Shown here one piece after another: positions 18,066-26,435 of a DNA stretch of 64,000 nt (the first letter of the stretch is position 1; every line of letters starts with the position of its first letter). The notes beneath the pieces were generated by a model. The model did no database searches. It was not told where the DNA came from and was given only the letters and a program-made list of their open reading frames with translations. The stretch covers positions 1 to 64,000 of the forward strand of contig JAFEAJ010000024.1 in assembly GCA_018266455.1 (NCBI GenBank), in the 5' to 3' direction. This stretch comes from Bacteroidota bacterium. Its GTDB lineage: Bacteria; Bacteroidota; Bacteroidia; Chitinophagales; Chitinophagaceae. The position numbers were made by a program, and so were the translations under genes.

Positions 18066-18079
18066 AAAAATCATCTTTT
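18066..18079 (+). repeat. Half of the regulon dyad at the 3' edge of the BRO-N gene
   Basis: AAAAATCATCTTTT here is identical to the first 14 bases of the dyad context at 18941. The two copies flank the BRO-N gene as direct repeats, and the gene's stop codon lies inside this half-element. It may be the scar of an insertion or recombination event, or coincidence in AT-rich DNA. Confidence 0.4.
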
Positions 18080-18907
18080 CAATTTCTTTTTCTCACTTGT
18101 GGGTGGTAAAAAATTATCAGCAGTAATTACCTTCTTTCCAGTTTTTTGTTCTAATGCGAGCCTTGCATCTTTAGCAATCTTGCCGCCTTTCTTTCCTGCA
18201 ACGGCATTTTGTTGTACACCCTTTGCTTTTTCTGTCTCGGCAATTTGTCGGGTAGAAAGTTCTGCCAGTGCTGTAAAAATTAATTCAGCTTCACTCATGT
18301 GGTCTCGCAGGTTTTGCGTTTTTAATCCCTTCAGGTTTTTGTGTTGTTTTATACTCACACCCGACCATTCCTGGTGAATAATATTTGTCAGAAATGCAAA
18401 TTCATCCGTTTTTTCAACCCCACTCTTTTTCCAATAATCAGTAAGCTTATTCCGGGTTTCCTGACCGCTCATTCGTTGCTGTATCCACTTTTCGCTTCTG
18501 CCCAGTTTCTGCCAGTTCTCTCTTGCTCTGTCAATACTTTGTTCCGGGTCTGCTATTTCCTGCATACGCTCGTAACCTACCTTTGCCAGCCATTGTTTAA
18601 AAGGTTCTGCTTTGGGGGAAGGGATGGATTGGATAAGTCTTAACAAATCCTGGGTTGCTAAACAATCTGTCGCATACTTTTTCCCGTCAGTTGATGGAAA
18701 TTTCAGTTGTACGATTTTTTCGTACAACTGGCTTCCTTCTTTTGTTAGCTTCTTTTTCAGGTCAGACCAATATCTTTTAGGGATGCTGCTTCCAGTGAGT
18801 ATTTCTATCACATCTATTATAGAAAAAAACCATTGTTCTTTCTTTTCATCCCAATGTGTACGAACCTGTTTCTGTTCAAATATTTTTATGGTATTTTCCT
18901 TTGTCAT
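18071..18907 (-). CDS. BRO-N domain protein (phage antirepressor-like)
   Basis: The N-terminal BRO-N domain (about residues 1-110) is recognisable: IKIFEQKQVRTHWDEKKEQWFFSIIDVIEIL in outline (a KQVR...WFFSIIDV pattern), SGSSIPKRYW-like ILTGSSIPKRYWSDLKK, LKFPSTDGKKYATDC and LLRLIQSIPSPKAEPFKQWLA. BRO-N domains bind DNA and are typical of phage antirepressors and mobile islands; chromosomal members in Bacteroidota are often 270-300 residues and of unknown function. The C-terminal region is Lys-rich and ends EKKKLKR. It is transcribed opposite to the regulon genes around it and has no regulon promoter. It looks like an insertion between units 3 and 4. Confidence 0.8.
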   Translation of the reverse strand: MTKENTIKIFEQKQVRTHWDEKKEQWFFSIIDVIEILTGSSIPKRYWSDLKKKLTKEGSQLYEKIVQLKFPSTDGKKYATDCLATQDLLRLIQSIPSPKAEPFKQWLAKVGYERMQEIADPEQSIDRARENWQKLGRSEKWIQQRMSGQETRNKLTDYWKKSGVEKTDEFAFLTNIIHQEWSGVSIKQHKNLKGLKTQNLRDHMSEAELIFTALAELSTRQIAETEKAKGVQQNAVAGKKGGKIAKDARLALEQKTGKKVITADNFLPPTSEKKKLKR

Positions 18908-18943
18908 TTGTTATAGTTTGTTGTTTCCAAAAATAACCCAAAA

Positions 18944-18993
18944 AATCATCTTTTTTAATGATTGAACCATCACTGTTTGGCAGTTATTTTTAC
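18944..18993 (+). promoter_or_regulatory. Regulon promoter 4 (consensus dyad plus TATTTTTAC)
   Basis: AATCATCTTTTTTAATGATT (18944-18963) is a perfect consensus copy. After 21 nt comes TATTTTTAC (18985-18993). The start codon of the next gene is 33 nt downstream. Confidence 0.85.
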
Positions 18994-19026
18994 TAAATTC
19001 AAATAACAGGCTCTAAAGACATTTCA

Positions 19027-20301
19027 ATGATTAAATACAATTCCATCTTATTTATTGCTTTGCTGTTTGTGGGAAATGTGATGGCACAGGATTGCAAATC
19101 GTCAAAAGACCTGGAAGAAATTCCCGGCAAATTTATAGATGCAGCGCATAATGAATGGCCTCAGCAAAAAGCACACTGGTTAGATAACCTGGGAACGGCT
19201 GCCAATAAAGCAACGGCTAATACTGTGCTCACAAAAATTGAAACCCTGGAAAAACAAAGCCGGAACAATTATACACTTAAAGGCTGTGTACTCAAAACAA
19301 GTTTTTCGGGAAATTCAAAGGCTACCATAGCAGGCAAGTATGCATTGGCAAACTATGACCTTAACATGGCCTGCTATGAATATATCTGCGTTAAAAACAA
19401 GCTGATGGTCAACAGTGAATATGAAAACGTTTTCAGGGCTTACGTCAACCGTTATACGGGAATTGAAAACGCTTACAGCTTTGAAGATGATAATTATGTT
19501 TTTGAAACACCGATGAAATACAATGAACGCTTTATTGCCTTACACGATTTTATAAAATTGGACGACTCAAAATTTGTAAATAATGGCAAAGGATATTTTC
19601 AGGATGTGCCGGAGTCTTCCGTAAAACAGGGCAACCGCAGCACCTACATGACAAGGCATTGGTACATCACAAAACCGGGGGCATTGTTGTTTGTTCCCGT
19701 TACACGCAAAGAATATTTGGAAGCCTTACTGGTATATTATGACCGAGAAAAAATGATAATTGCCGACAAGATAAAAGACATTGAAAAAGAAAGCGCCGGT
19801 ATGATGAAAAACCCACAACAATATCCCCAGCTATATGAAAACGGGAAAAGAAATCTTATTGTTGGGAAGGCAAACTACCCTGATTGGGAAAAAAAGATTG
19901 AAACAAAAAAAACAATTGTACAAAAGGCTTTGAAAGAAAATACGGCAGCCTGGCTGGCACAACCTGCCGTAGTGAAACCAAAGCCGGAAACATTTACCTG
20001 GCAAAACAGCTATGGCCCAGGCCCGAATGATAAAGTGAATATCAACACCGCTTATGCCGATACCAAAGAAGATGCACAAAAAACCGGTTCATTTACTTTC
20101 AGTGGTTTTTGGGACGACAGGAACGGAGCAACACTTTATAAATACAATCCTGAATATTTCAAGGGGGCCGAAAAAAATCCGGCAAAGCCTTATATGATTG
20201 AACTCACTTACCGTTATGTAAAAACAACACTTGGTCAAAGCCTTGTAGAAAATTTTACCAACAACTTTGATTTTGATGCGGTGAAGAATTTGCTGGAATA
20301 G
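19027..20301 (+). CDS. Secreted 424-residue protein, paralogue of the 25146 product
   Basis: No named family is recognised. The N-terminus MIKYNSILFIALLFVGNVMAQ is a signal peptide. The protein has a basic, helix-rich middle section (about 230-320, with many Lys/Glu) and ends LVENFTNNFDFDAVKNLLE. It shares landmarks in order with the product at 25146: LKGCV (here) / LTGCV, YEYICVKN / YQYVCHVT, HWYITKPGALLFVPVTRKEYLE / HYFITKPGVPLLIPVSRKQYLE, AAWLAQPAVV / PEWLQKPAVV, and a C-terminal NFDFDAVKNLLE / NFDIGALRKMVE. Here it stands alone under regulon promoter 4; the paralogue is the second gene of unit 6. Confidence 0.8.
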   Translation: MIKYNSILFIALLFVGNVMAQDCKSSKDLEEIPGKFIDAAHNEWPQQKAHWLDNLGTAANKATANTVLTKIETLEKQSRNNYTLKGCVLKTSFSGNSKATIAGKYALANYDLNMACYEYICVKNKLMVNSEYENVFRAYVNRYTGIENAYSFEDDNYVFETPMKYNERFIALHDFIKLDDSKFVNNGKGYFQDVPESSVKQGNRSTYMTRHWYITKPGALLFVPVTRKEYLEALLVYYDREKMIIADKIKDIEKESAGMMKNPQQYPQLYENGKRNLIVGKANYPDWEKKIETKKTIVQKALKENTAAWLAQPAVVKPKPETFTWQNSYGPGPNDKVNINTAYADTKEDAQKTGSFTFSGFWDDRNGATLYKYNPEYFKGAEKNPAKPYMIELTYRYVKTTLGQSLVENFTNNFDFDAVKNLLE

Positions 20302-20438
20302 GTTTGAAAAAATCCAGCCGTTTTAATGAATGAAGGGAATCACCAACACTGAAAGCTTTTAGAAATAATATACAGATGTTGAGTTCTTTTGGAGTCAATT
20401 TTGAAATGCCCCCTTAAATAGCGCCGAAATATTTTAGT

Positions 20439-20446
20439 TATATTTG
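20439..20446 (+). promoter_or_regulatory. -7 promoter element of the MNT/HEPN pair (TATATTTG)
   Basis: TATATTTG matches TAnnTTTG and ends only 4 nt before the ATG at 20451, so transcription would start at or within a base or two of the start codon, giving a nearly leaderless mRNA. This differs from the neighbouring regulon promoters. Confidence 0.5.
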
Positions 20447-20450
20447 CTTA

Positions 20451-20741
20451 ATGACAGACTTGAAAACGATAAAGCAAATTCTTTCTCAATTAAAGCCTGA
20501 ACTGATAGAAAAATATCATGTCAGTTCAATTGGTCTTTTCGGGTCTGTAGTCCGTGATGATTTTAAAGCCGGTAGCGATATTGATATCATTGTTGATTTC
20601 AGTCGTCCTGTTGGTATTGAATTTATTGACCTTGCAAATTTCATTGAAAAGAAATTAAACAAAAAGGTGGATTTGGTCTCAAAAAAAGGCGTAAAGCAAA
20701 AGTATTACCAAAGCATTGAATCTGATATAGTCTATGTCTAA
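20451..20741 (+). CDS. mntA: MntA-type nucleotidyltransferase antitoxin
   Basis: This is a minimal nucleotidyltransferase of the MNT/HEPN type VII toxin-antitoxin system; known MntA enzymes AMPylate and so silence the paired HepT toxin. The signature GSX10DXD is exact: Gly 31-Ser 32 in GLFGSVVRD, then Asp 43 and Asp 45 in GSDIDIIVDF. At 96 residues the length is normal. The stop overlaps the start of the toxin gene by 8 nt, so the two are translationally coupled. The pair lies between regulon units 4 and 5 and has its own ordinary promoter, so it appears to be an independent insertion. Confidence 0.92.
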   Translation: MTDLKTIKQILSQLKPELIEKYHVSSIGLFGSVVRDDFKAGSDIDIIVDFSRPVGIEFIDLANFIEKKLNKKVDLVSKKGVKQKYYQSIESDIVYV

Positions 20742-21069
20742 AAGAGAACCTCTTCTACTCATTGAAGATATCATTGACAGTGGTAATAAAATAATTGAAT
20801 ACAGTAGTAATCTTTCATTTGAAGACTTTATCAAAGACAATAAAACTATAGACGCTGTAATTAGAAATTTTGAGATTATTGGTGAAGCAGCAAACAGATT
20901 GCCGGAAGAATTTAAAGAAAAATACCCCGAAATTGACTGGCATCGTATCAGGGGTTTTCGCAATCGTATTGTTCATGATTATTTTGGAATAGACTTTAGC
21001 ATTGTCTGGGAAATAAAAAATTCGTTTCTTCCTGCACTCATATCCAAATTAAAAGAATTATTGTCCTGA
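20734..21069 (+). CDS. hepT: HepT-like HEPN ribonuclease toxin (DUF86)
   Basis: This is the toxin partner of the preceding nucleotidyltransferase, a helical HEPN RNase. The conserved RX4-6H motif and Tyr are seen in GFRNRIVHDYFGID (Arg 76, His 81, Tyr 83); the Tyr is the residue AMPylated by MntA in characterised pairs. The IIGEAANRLPEEF helix is typical of DUF86. Its 111 residues are full length. It overlaps mntA by 8 nt. Confidence 0.92.
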   Translation: MSKREPLLLIEDIIDSGNKIIEYSSNLSFEDFIKDNKTIDAVIRNFEIIGEAANRLPEEFKEKYPEIDWHRIRGFRNRIVHDYFGIDFSIVWEIKNSFLPALISKLKELLS

Positions 21070-21128
21070 GAAATTCTTTTATATAAGAAGTAAAAAATCA
21101 GAACTCTTCTTTGTGCACACATTAAAAA

Positions 21129-21178
21129 AATCATCTTTTTTAATGATTGACCACCATATAGCTCCCCGTTATTTTTAC
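21129..21178 (+). promoter_or_regulatory. Regulon promoter 5 (consensus dyad plus TATTTTTAC)
   Basis: AATCATCTTTTTTAATGATT (21129-21148) is a perfect consensus copy. After 21 nt comes TATTTTTAC (21170-21178). The start codon of the next gene is 18 nt downstream. Confidence 0.85.
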
Positions 21179-21196
21179 AGCATAAATTTTTAATAA

Positions 21197-22777
21197 ATGA
21201 AAAAATTATGCATTTCGATATTAATTCTTTTCTTTTCAATTTCTGTGATTTCCCAAAAGCAAACCTTTGATGTAGTATCATTTACTGTACCCAAAGGCTG
21301 GCAGCAAAAGCAGAATAGCGGCTCGGTTCAGTTATTGGCCACTGATAAAAAATCGGGTGGATACATCATGGCCATTATTACCAATGCTTCTGCTTCCACA
21401 GCTACGGCCATTGAAAACTTTAACAGCAAATGGAAGGCGGCTATTGCAGACCAGATACAATTGGATGGCGAACCAACCATGCAACCTTCTTCAAACGGGA
21501 ACGGCTGGGATATTGAAACCGGCAGCGCAGGTTATACAGACAATGGCGGCAAAGGCAATGTGGCTTTATTATCCGCCACCGGTGGCGGGCAAACCATGAG
21601 CGTGGTAATCATGTTCAATACAAAGCAATACGAAAAGGAACTATCCGCATTTCTTAATTCATTGGAACTGGCAGAAGTGAAACAAAATGAAAATGCAAAT
21701 TCATCATCTGCCAGTATAGAAAATGAAGGCACAACCTCTATTGTAGGTTTATGGACCGATTATGTTTTAGAAACAACAGGATATAACATCAACGGTATGC
21801 CTCAATATACCGCAGGGTATTTAAGAAAAGAATATGCATTCTATCCTGATGGCACGTATTTGTTCCGTAATAAACAATGGCTCACAAAAACGAAAGATAT
21901 TTTATTTATTTATGAAAGCGGAACCTATTCGGTAAACGGCAACCGGATCACCATTATTCCTAAAGGGGGGAAAGGCGAATTCTGGAGTAAAACATCCAGC
22001 ACTAAAGAATGGGGTAAGCTGGTAAAATCATCCGAATATAAATTGGAAAATGTAACCTGTTCTTTCAAAATAGAAAATGATCCGGCCTACAATATAACCA
22101 GACTCATACTTAGTCCCGGCAAGCCTACCCAAAGAGATGGCGGAAAATATAATGCGCCCAATGATCCTTATGAATTTCGTTATTCTATGCGTGAATTAGA
22201 ATCATTAATAGACAATCCACCGGGATTGAAAACCGGATTTGAAAATAAATCACTCACTGCGACAACTTCAAATAGCACAACGCAAATATCCGCCACAAGC
22301 AACATTGACTTTGCAGGTACATGGATAAGCCGCAGCAGCAGCAATAATCCCGGCACATCAGGTTATATAGAAAACGAATATATTTTTGCCAATGATGGCA
22401 CTTACAGTTTCTATTCAAAAACCTTTAACCAATCTATTAGCAACATTATCCTGAAGAAGGAAAAAGGAACTTATACGGTCTCAGGCAAACAAATAACCAT
22501 AAACCCAACATCAAACATAACCGAAGGATGGAGCAAGAAAAACGGCATTGATGAATTTGGAAAATTGATTTCATCCCAAAAAAACAGTTTGGAGATAACT
22601 ACGTATCACTTTACCAAACATTATTTTGAAGGCATTCAGGAATGGAACCTGGTGTTGCAGGCATCTGCACCAACCACGAGAGATGGGCCTTTTAGCAGCA
22701 ATACATTGTTCAGCAATGCCTGGTATTATTCAATGCCATCGGCATATAAACCGGCTATTGTATTGCCGGGGAAATGA
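21197..22777 (+). CDS. Secreted protein with two lipocalin-like repeats
   Basis: The signal peptide MKKLCISILILFFSISVISQ is followed by a first domain (about 22-165) opening FDVVSFTVPKGWQQKQ, which resembles PsbP/DUF1795-style domains. Two related domains follow, about 178-340 and 370-526. Both begin with a G-(L/T)-W turn (IVGLWTDYV; FAGTWISRS), contain YxFxxDGTYxF (YAFYPDGTYLF; YIFANDGTYSF), then GTYSVNGNRITIIP / GTYTVSGKQITINP, and end with TxRDG. This pattern resembles lipocalin-like domains of Bacteroidota. The ligand is unknown. It is a single gene under regulon promoter 5. Confidence 0.7.
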   Translation: MKKLCISILILFFSISVISQKQTFDVVSFTVPKGWQQKQNSGSVQLLATDKKSGGYIMAIITNASASTATAIENFNSKWKAAIADQIQLDGEPTMQPSSNGNGWDIETGSAGYTDNGGKGNVALLSATGGGQTMSVVIMFNTKQYEKELSAFLNSLELAEVKQNENANSSSASIENEGTTSIVGLWTDYVLETTGYNINGMPQYTAGYLRKEYAFYPDGTYLFRNKQWLTKTKDILFIYESGTYSVNGNRITIIPKGGKGEFWSKTSSTKEWGKLVKSSEYKLENVTCSFKIENDPAYNITRLILSPGKPTQRDGGKYNAPNDPYEFRYSMRELESLIDNPPGLKTGFENKSLTATTSNSTTQISATSNIDFAGTWISRSSSNNPGTSGYIENEYIFANDGTYSFYSKTFNQSISNIILKKEKGTYTVSGKQITINPTSNITEGWSKKNGIDEFGKLISSQKNSLEITTYHFTKHYFEGIQEWNLVLQASAPTTRDGPFSSNTLFSNAWYYSMPSAYKPAIVLPGK

Positions 22778-22822
22778 TGTGTTCCCAAACCGTTAAAACG
22801 GTTTTCGGAATGGTTTTAACTC

Positions 22823-22852
22823 CATAGCCCATGGTTTAAACCGTGGGCTATG
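22823..22852. repeat. 30-bp palindrome, copy 3
   Basis: The left arm CATAGCCCATGGTTT and right arm AAACCGTGGGCTATG pair fully, with one G-T wobble. Two shorter related palindromes flank it: one centred near 22797 (AACCGTT, AACGGTT) and AAATGGTTTTAACCATTT near 22872. The cluster sits between regulon units 5 and 6. Confidence 0.8.
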
Positions 22853-22910
22853 AAAAAACGAAAATTTCAACAAATGGTTTTAACCATTTCCTTTCCTGAT
22901 TTTTGAAAAA

Positions 22911-22960
22911 AATCATCTTTTTTAATGATTGCCACAACTACTCAACCCACCTATTTTTAC
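22911..22960 (+). promoter_or_regulatory. Regulon promoter 6 (consensus dyad plus TATTTTTAC)
   Basis: AATCATCTTTTTTAATGATT (22911-22930) is a perfect consensus copy. After 21 nt comes TATTTTTAC (22952-22960). The start codon of the 718-residue protein is 18 nt downstream. Confidence 0.85.
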
Positions 22961-22978
22961 CCTGTTAATTCATAGTAA

Positions 22979-25135
22979 ATGAAAAAGATATTTCTCGTTA
23001 CAGCAGCCATATTGCTTACAGTGCTTTCTTTTGCCCAAAAGCCTTCCAAAGAACAAATGGAAGCGGATAAAAAGCGAATGGCAGAGGCTCAGAAAAAACT
23101 AAATGAGCAGCTTTCAAATATGGATCCCAAAGCCAGGCAGGGTTACGATAGTATAGTCAACCTATTTGGCGGAGGCCAAAAAATGAATGACGCCATTAAC
23201 CAGGTGAATAACAATCAACCCGCACCGAAGGGAAAATCTTTTACAGGAATTGTGCCTGCAAAAGATACGAAAGCCATTGCATCTATTGCGGCAACGCCTT
23301 CTAATGCCGGTATGGGGTCATTCATTACTGCTACAGGCAAAGCAACGTTTTCAGCAGTATTGCCCGCTGCGCAGAAAAAAGCAGATGAAATTTACAAAGC
23401 GCTTAAATCTAAAGGAGCCAAACCTGACCAAATGGGTAATGCTGCTTGTGCTCTATGGATGGCCGGGAGAAGCCAGATTGCGATGAGCCTGATGGCACAG
23501 ATATGCGATGCAGACCCGAATAACACGGATAACATCGGCAACTATGCCGCTATGCTCACCATGATGGGAGCGCCTGAAATGGCTATTCCAATTCTCAATA
23601 ACCTGAATGGACGGTTTAAAAAAAATAGTACCATCCTCAACAACCTGGGGCAGGCATGGTTTGCTCTGGGCGATATGGATAAATCAAAAACATATTTAGA
23701 CAGTACATTAATGATGGTTGCCGCACATGCGCAAGCCAACGAAACCTTATGCCTCATTGAAGAAAGCAAGGGGAACAAAACGGCTGCAACCAGTCACGCT
23801 AAAACTGCTTTCAAACAAGGCGCCACCAATTCAAGAAGAGATGAGCTAAATCAATTGGGATATAAAATTGGTGCAGGCGATTACAATTCAAATTTTCCAC
23901 CCCCCAATAAAAGAGATGATTTGCTCAACCTGGGAGGTTTTTCCATGCCGGCATTTCCGAAATCGGTAGCAGAGTGCAGAGCGCTGGACCCGATTTGGAA
24001 ACAGTTTCGTGCAGACATTGATAACCGATTAAAGCCGCTGCAGAAAATCACTGAGGAATCAAACAAAAAAATGGTGAACCAATTAGAAGACATGCAAAAG
24101 CAGTTTATGAAAACGAAAGATAAAACAATCAGTAATCCCGGCTCTGTTAGTCAAAGTGAAGCAGTTGGAATAGTCAGAGCGCCTATGTTTTCAGAAAAAA
24201 TAAATATGAGGGAAAACATTGTATTACAAAACCTGCAACAAAAAAAACAGGCTGCTGCTAAAAGTATCCAGGATTATATGCAAGGAGAAGGCGGCGCTTT
24301 AAAGAAAAAGTATGATGATGCTATCTCTGCTATCAATAAAAAATATGCTGATGTGGGCGAAGGAGGAAGCACAACACTGGAAATGATTTGCAGGGAATCG
24401 GTAAAAGCATCCGACAAATTTTTACAACCTTATAATACAAAATTAGAGGGACTATACAATGATTACCTCGCCGCAGAAAAACAGTTATTGAACGAAATGT
24501 CTTATTCATCGCTCTATACTACTTATCCCGAATTACTTCCGGGCATCAATGCAGGCTTGCAAATGCAATGGCTGAGAGATTTAAGCCTTACGCAAAATGG
24601 TTTCAACTTTGCCAACATTACCAAATATGATTGCACAGATGAAGCCGAAGGAAAAAATGGAAAACTCACAACATATAAAGACCCCAATTGCAACATTAAT
24701 GGTGAATTCAAAACGCCTGTCGGTAGTATAAAAATAGATTGTAGCGGAATGACCACTCAATTAAATATAGGCATATTAGGAGTAACATTAAACGAGGATT
24801 TAGACCATGCCGGCTTTGGTGATTCGTTTAAAAGCTGCACCGTAAGCATTGGCCCGAAAGCGAAGGTTTCTTCAAACATGGGGCTTGTAGAAGTCAGCGC
24901 CAAAGCAGGTGTAGGTGTAGATATAGAAATAGATAGAACAGGAGTTACTGATGTGATAGCAACCGGAAGCCTTGAAGCAGAAGCTAATATTCTTGATTTT
25001 CGTGAAACATCAAGTACTTCGGATGCTGAGGGTAGTAATGTGGGCGCATCTGCCGGTGTGGAAGGAAGGGTAAGCTTAAACACCGGTAGTGGTTCAATAA
25101 ACGGTACAGGCATATTTAAACCTTCTTCAAAGTAA
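22979..25135 (+). CDS. Large secreted helical-repeat (TPR-like) protein
   Basis: No named family is recognised. A signal peptide (MKKIFLVTAAILLTVLSFAQ) is followed by a charged helical segment (about 24-60), then TPR-like helices (about 130-300: NAACALWMAGRSQIAMSLMAQI, NIGNYAAMLTMMGAPEMAI, LNNLGQAWFALGDMDKSKTYL seen in part). A long coiled-coil-prone region (about 340-520) follows. The last 130 residues are Gly/Ser/Val-rich and beta-like (VSAKAGVGVDIEID, GVEGRVSLNTGSG), ending FKPSSK. This tail resembles the relic at 17771. The gene heads regulon unit 6 and is followed after 10 bp by the paralogue of the 19027 product. Confidence 0.75.
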   Translation: MKKIFLVTAAILLTVLSFAQKPSKEQMEADKKRMAEAQKKLNEQLSNMDPKARQGYDSIVNLFGGGQKMNDAINQVNNNQPAPKGKSFTGIVPAKDTKAIASIAATPSNAGMGSFITATGKATFSAVLPAAQKKADEIYKALKSKGAKPDQMGNAACALWMAGRSQIAMSLMAQICDADPNNTDNIGNYAAMLTMMGAPEMAIPILNNLNGRFKKNSTILNNLGQAWFALGDMDKSKTYLDSTLMMVAAHAQANETLCLIEESKGNKTAATSHAKTAFKQGATNSRRDELNQLGYKIGAGDYNSNFPPPNKRDDLLNLGGFSMPAFPKSVAECRALDPIWKQFRADIDNRLKPLQKITEESNKKMVNQLEDMQKQFMKTKDKTISNPGSVSQSEAVGIVRAPMFSEKINMRENIVLQNLQQKKQAAAKSIQDYMQGEGGALKKKYDDAISAINKKYADVGEGGSTTLEMICRESVKASDKFLQPYNTKLEGLYNDYLAAEKQLLNEMSYSSLYTTYPELLPGINAGLQMQWLRDLSLTQNGFNFANITKYDCTDEAEGKNGKLTTYKDPNCNINGEFKTPVGSIKIDCSGMTTQLNIGILGVTLNEDLDHAGFGDSFKSCTVSIGPKAKVSSNMGLVEVSAKAGVGVDIEIDRTGVTDVIATGSLEAEANILDFRETSSTSDAEGSNVGASAGVEGRVSLNTGSGSINGTGIFKPSSK

Positions 25136-25145
25136 ATTTTATATA

Positions 25146-26414
25146 ATGATAAAATTATTATTCTTTTCCTTCATGCTACTTGAAAGCATAGCAATCTTTC
25201 CGCAAGGCATAAAAAAAATAACAGCGCCACAAGTATCTTGTAATGGCACCGCTGATGATGTACCCGGCATTTATACCGACCATACCCAACCGAAATATGG
25301 TTTTTCATTAAAAGGTACTCCAGCCGAAAAAGCTGTAATGATGAAAAACCTCATCGCCATTGAAAAATTAGAAGAAGCAAGCCGCAAAGATTTTAAATTG
25401 ACCGGATGCGTGGCCAGGGTAAGTTTTGCCAGAACAGATAATAGAACTTATGGTAAAAATATTTACGCAGGTTATGGTTACGAGTTGGGAGTATATCAAT
25501 ACGTTTGCCATGTTACCGAACATGTTCCTAAAATAGTAGATGAATACAGAACGGTTTTCAGGGTTGGCACCAATCCGTATCTTTCGCCGGGCGGAGCTAA
25601 TGTCGTAGGCACCGGTGAGTTTTATACCAAATACGGCAATCCGGTGTACGATATTTCTGATGAAGTGAAAAGCAAATATCCCAACCGTGTATCCCAATAT
25701 TTTTCAGAACAGTATTTACTGACCGGCCGCTCAGATGACTATAAAAATAAACATACCGACTTTCTCAAACTAAACAATGGCAATGGTTTTGTTGAAAACG
25801 GATGGGGCGATAGTAGGTATAAAGGCATTTCAGCTAATTCATATTATTTAATAGACCGCCACTATTTTATCACCAAGCCAGGAGTACCGTTACTGATACC
25901 CGTAAGCCGTAAACAATACCTGGAAGACATGCTGGAGTATTTAGAAATGGAGAAAGCCAATTTTGAATTGCTGAATACAAAACAATTAAACGATATAGCA
26001 AACGAAACTGCCGAATGGGCGAAGAAAAAAAGAGATGCTTTGCAGGCCGATAAACTTGCTTATCCAAAATTTTATGAAGCCAAAAAAGCAAAGCTGAAAG
26101 ATTTGTTAGCCAAACAAAAACCGGAATGGCTGCAAAAGCCGGCAGTGGTGGATCAAAATACATTGCTAAAAGAGTCCGACAAAATATTAGAAGCATTAGG
26201 CAGATTTTATGATGAAGAAGGCGAATACAAATCGGCGCTGTATGTTTTAAATCCGGCTTACTTTATGGGCAACAATGGGCAGGCAACAAAACCGCTGCTG
26301 ATAGAAGTACAGTTCCGGTACGAAATCAGTAAAGACAAGGGCTTCTCTGCAAGGCTCTTTGATAATTGGGAAAAAAACTTTGATATAGGGGCATTGAGGA
26401 AGATGGTGGAGTGA
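25146..26414 (+). CDS. Secreted 422-residue protein, paralogue of the 19027 product
   Basis: No named family is recognised. The N-terminus MIKLLFFSFMLLESIAIFPQG is a signal peptide. It shares with the product at 19027 a collinear set of segments: a KL/GCV block, the YQYVCHV Cys, HYFITKPGVPLLIPVSRKQYLE, a Lys-rich helical section, EWLQKPAVV, the NPAYFMG / NPEYFKG turn and the NFDIGALRKMVE end. It starts 10 bp after the preceding stop and has no dyad of its own, so it is expressed from promoter 6. The repeated association of this family with dyad promoters suggests a core component of the system. Confidence 0.8.
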   Translation: MIKLLFFSFMLLESIAIFPQGIKKITAPQVSCNGTADDVPGIYTDHTQPKYGFSLKGTPAEKAVMMKNLIAIEKLEEASRKDFKLTGCVARVSFARTDNRTYGKNIYAGYGYELGVYQYVCHVTEHVPKIVDEYRTVFRVGTNPYLSPGGANVVGTGEFYTKYGNPVYDISDEVKSKYPNRVSQYFSEQYLLTGRSDDYKNKHTDFLKLNNGNGFVENGWGDSRYKGISANSYYLIDRHYFITKPGVPLLIPVSRKQYLEDMLEYLEMEKANFELLNTKQLNDIANETAEWAKKKRDALQADKLAYPKFYEAKKAKLKDLLAKQKPEWLQKPAVVDQNTLLKESDKILEALGRFYDEEGEYKSALYVLNPAYFMGNNGQATKPLLIEVQFRYEISKDKGFSARLFDNWEKNFDIGALRKMVE

Positions 26415-26435
26415 AATTAACTTCTATGGATATAA

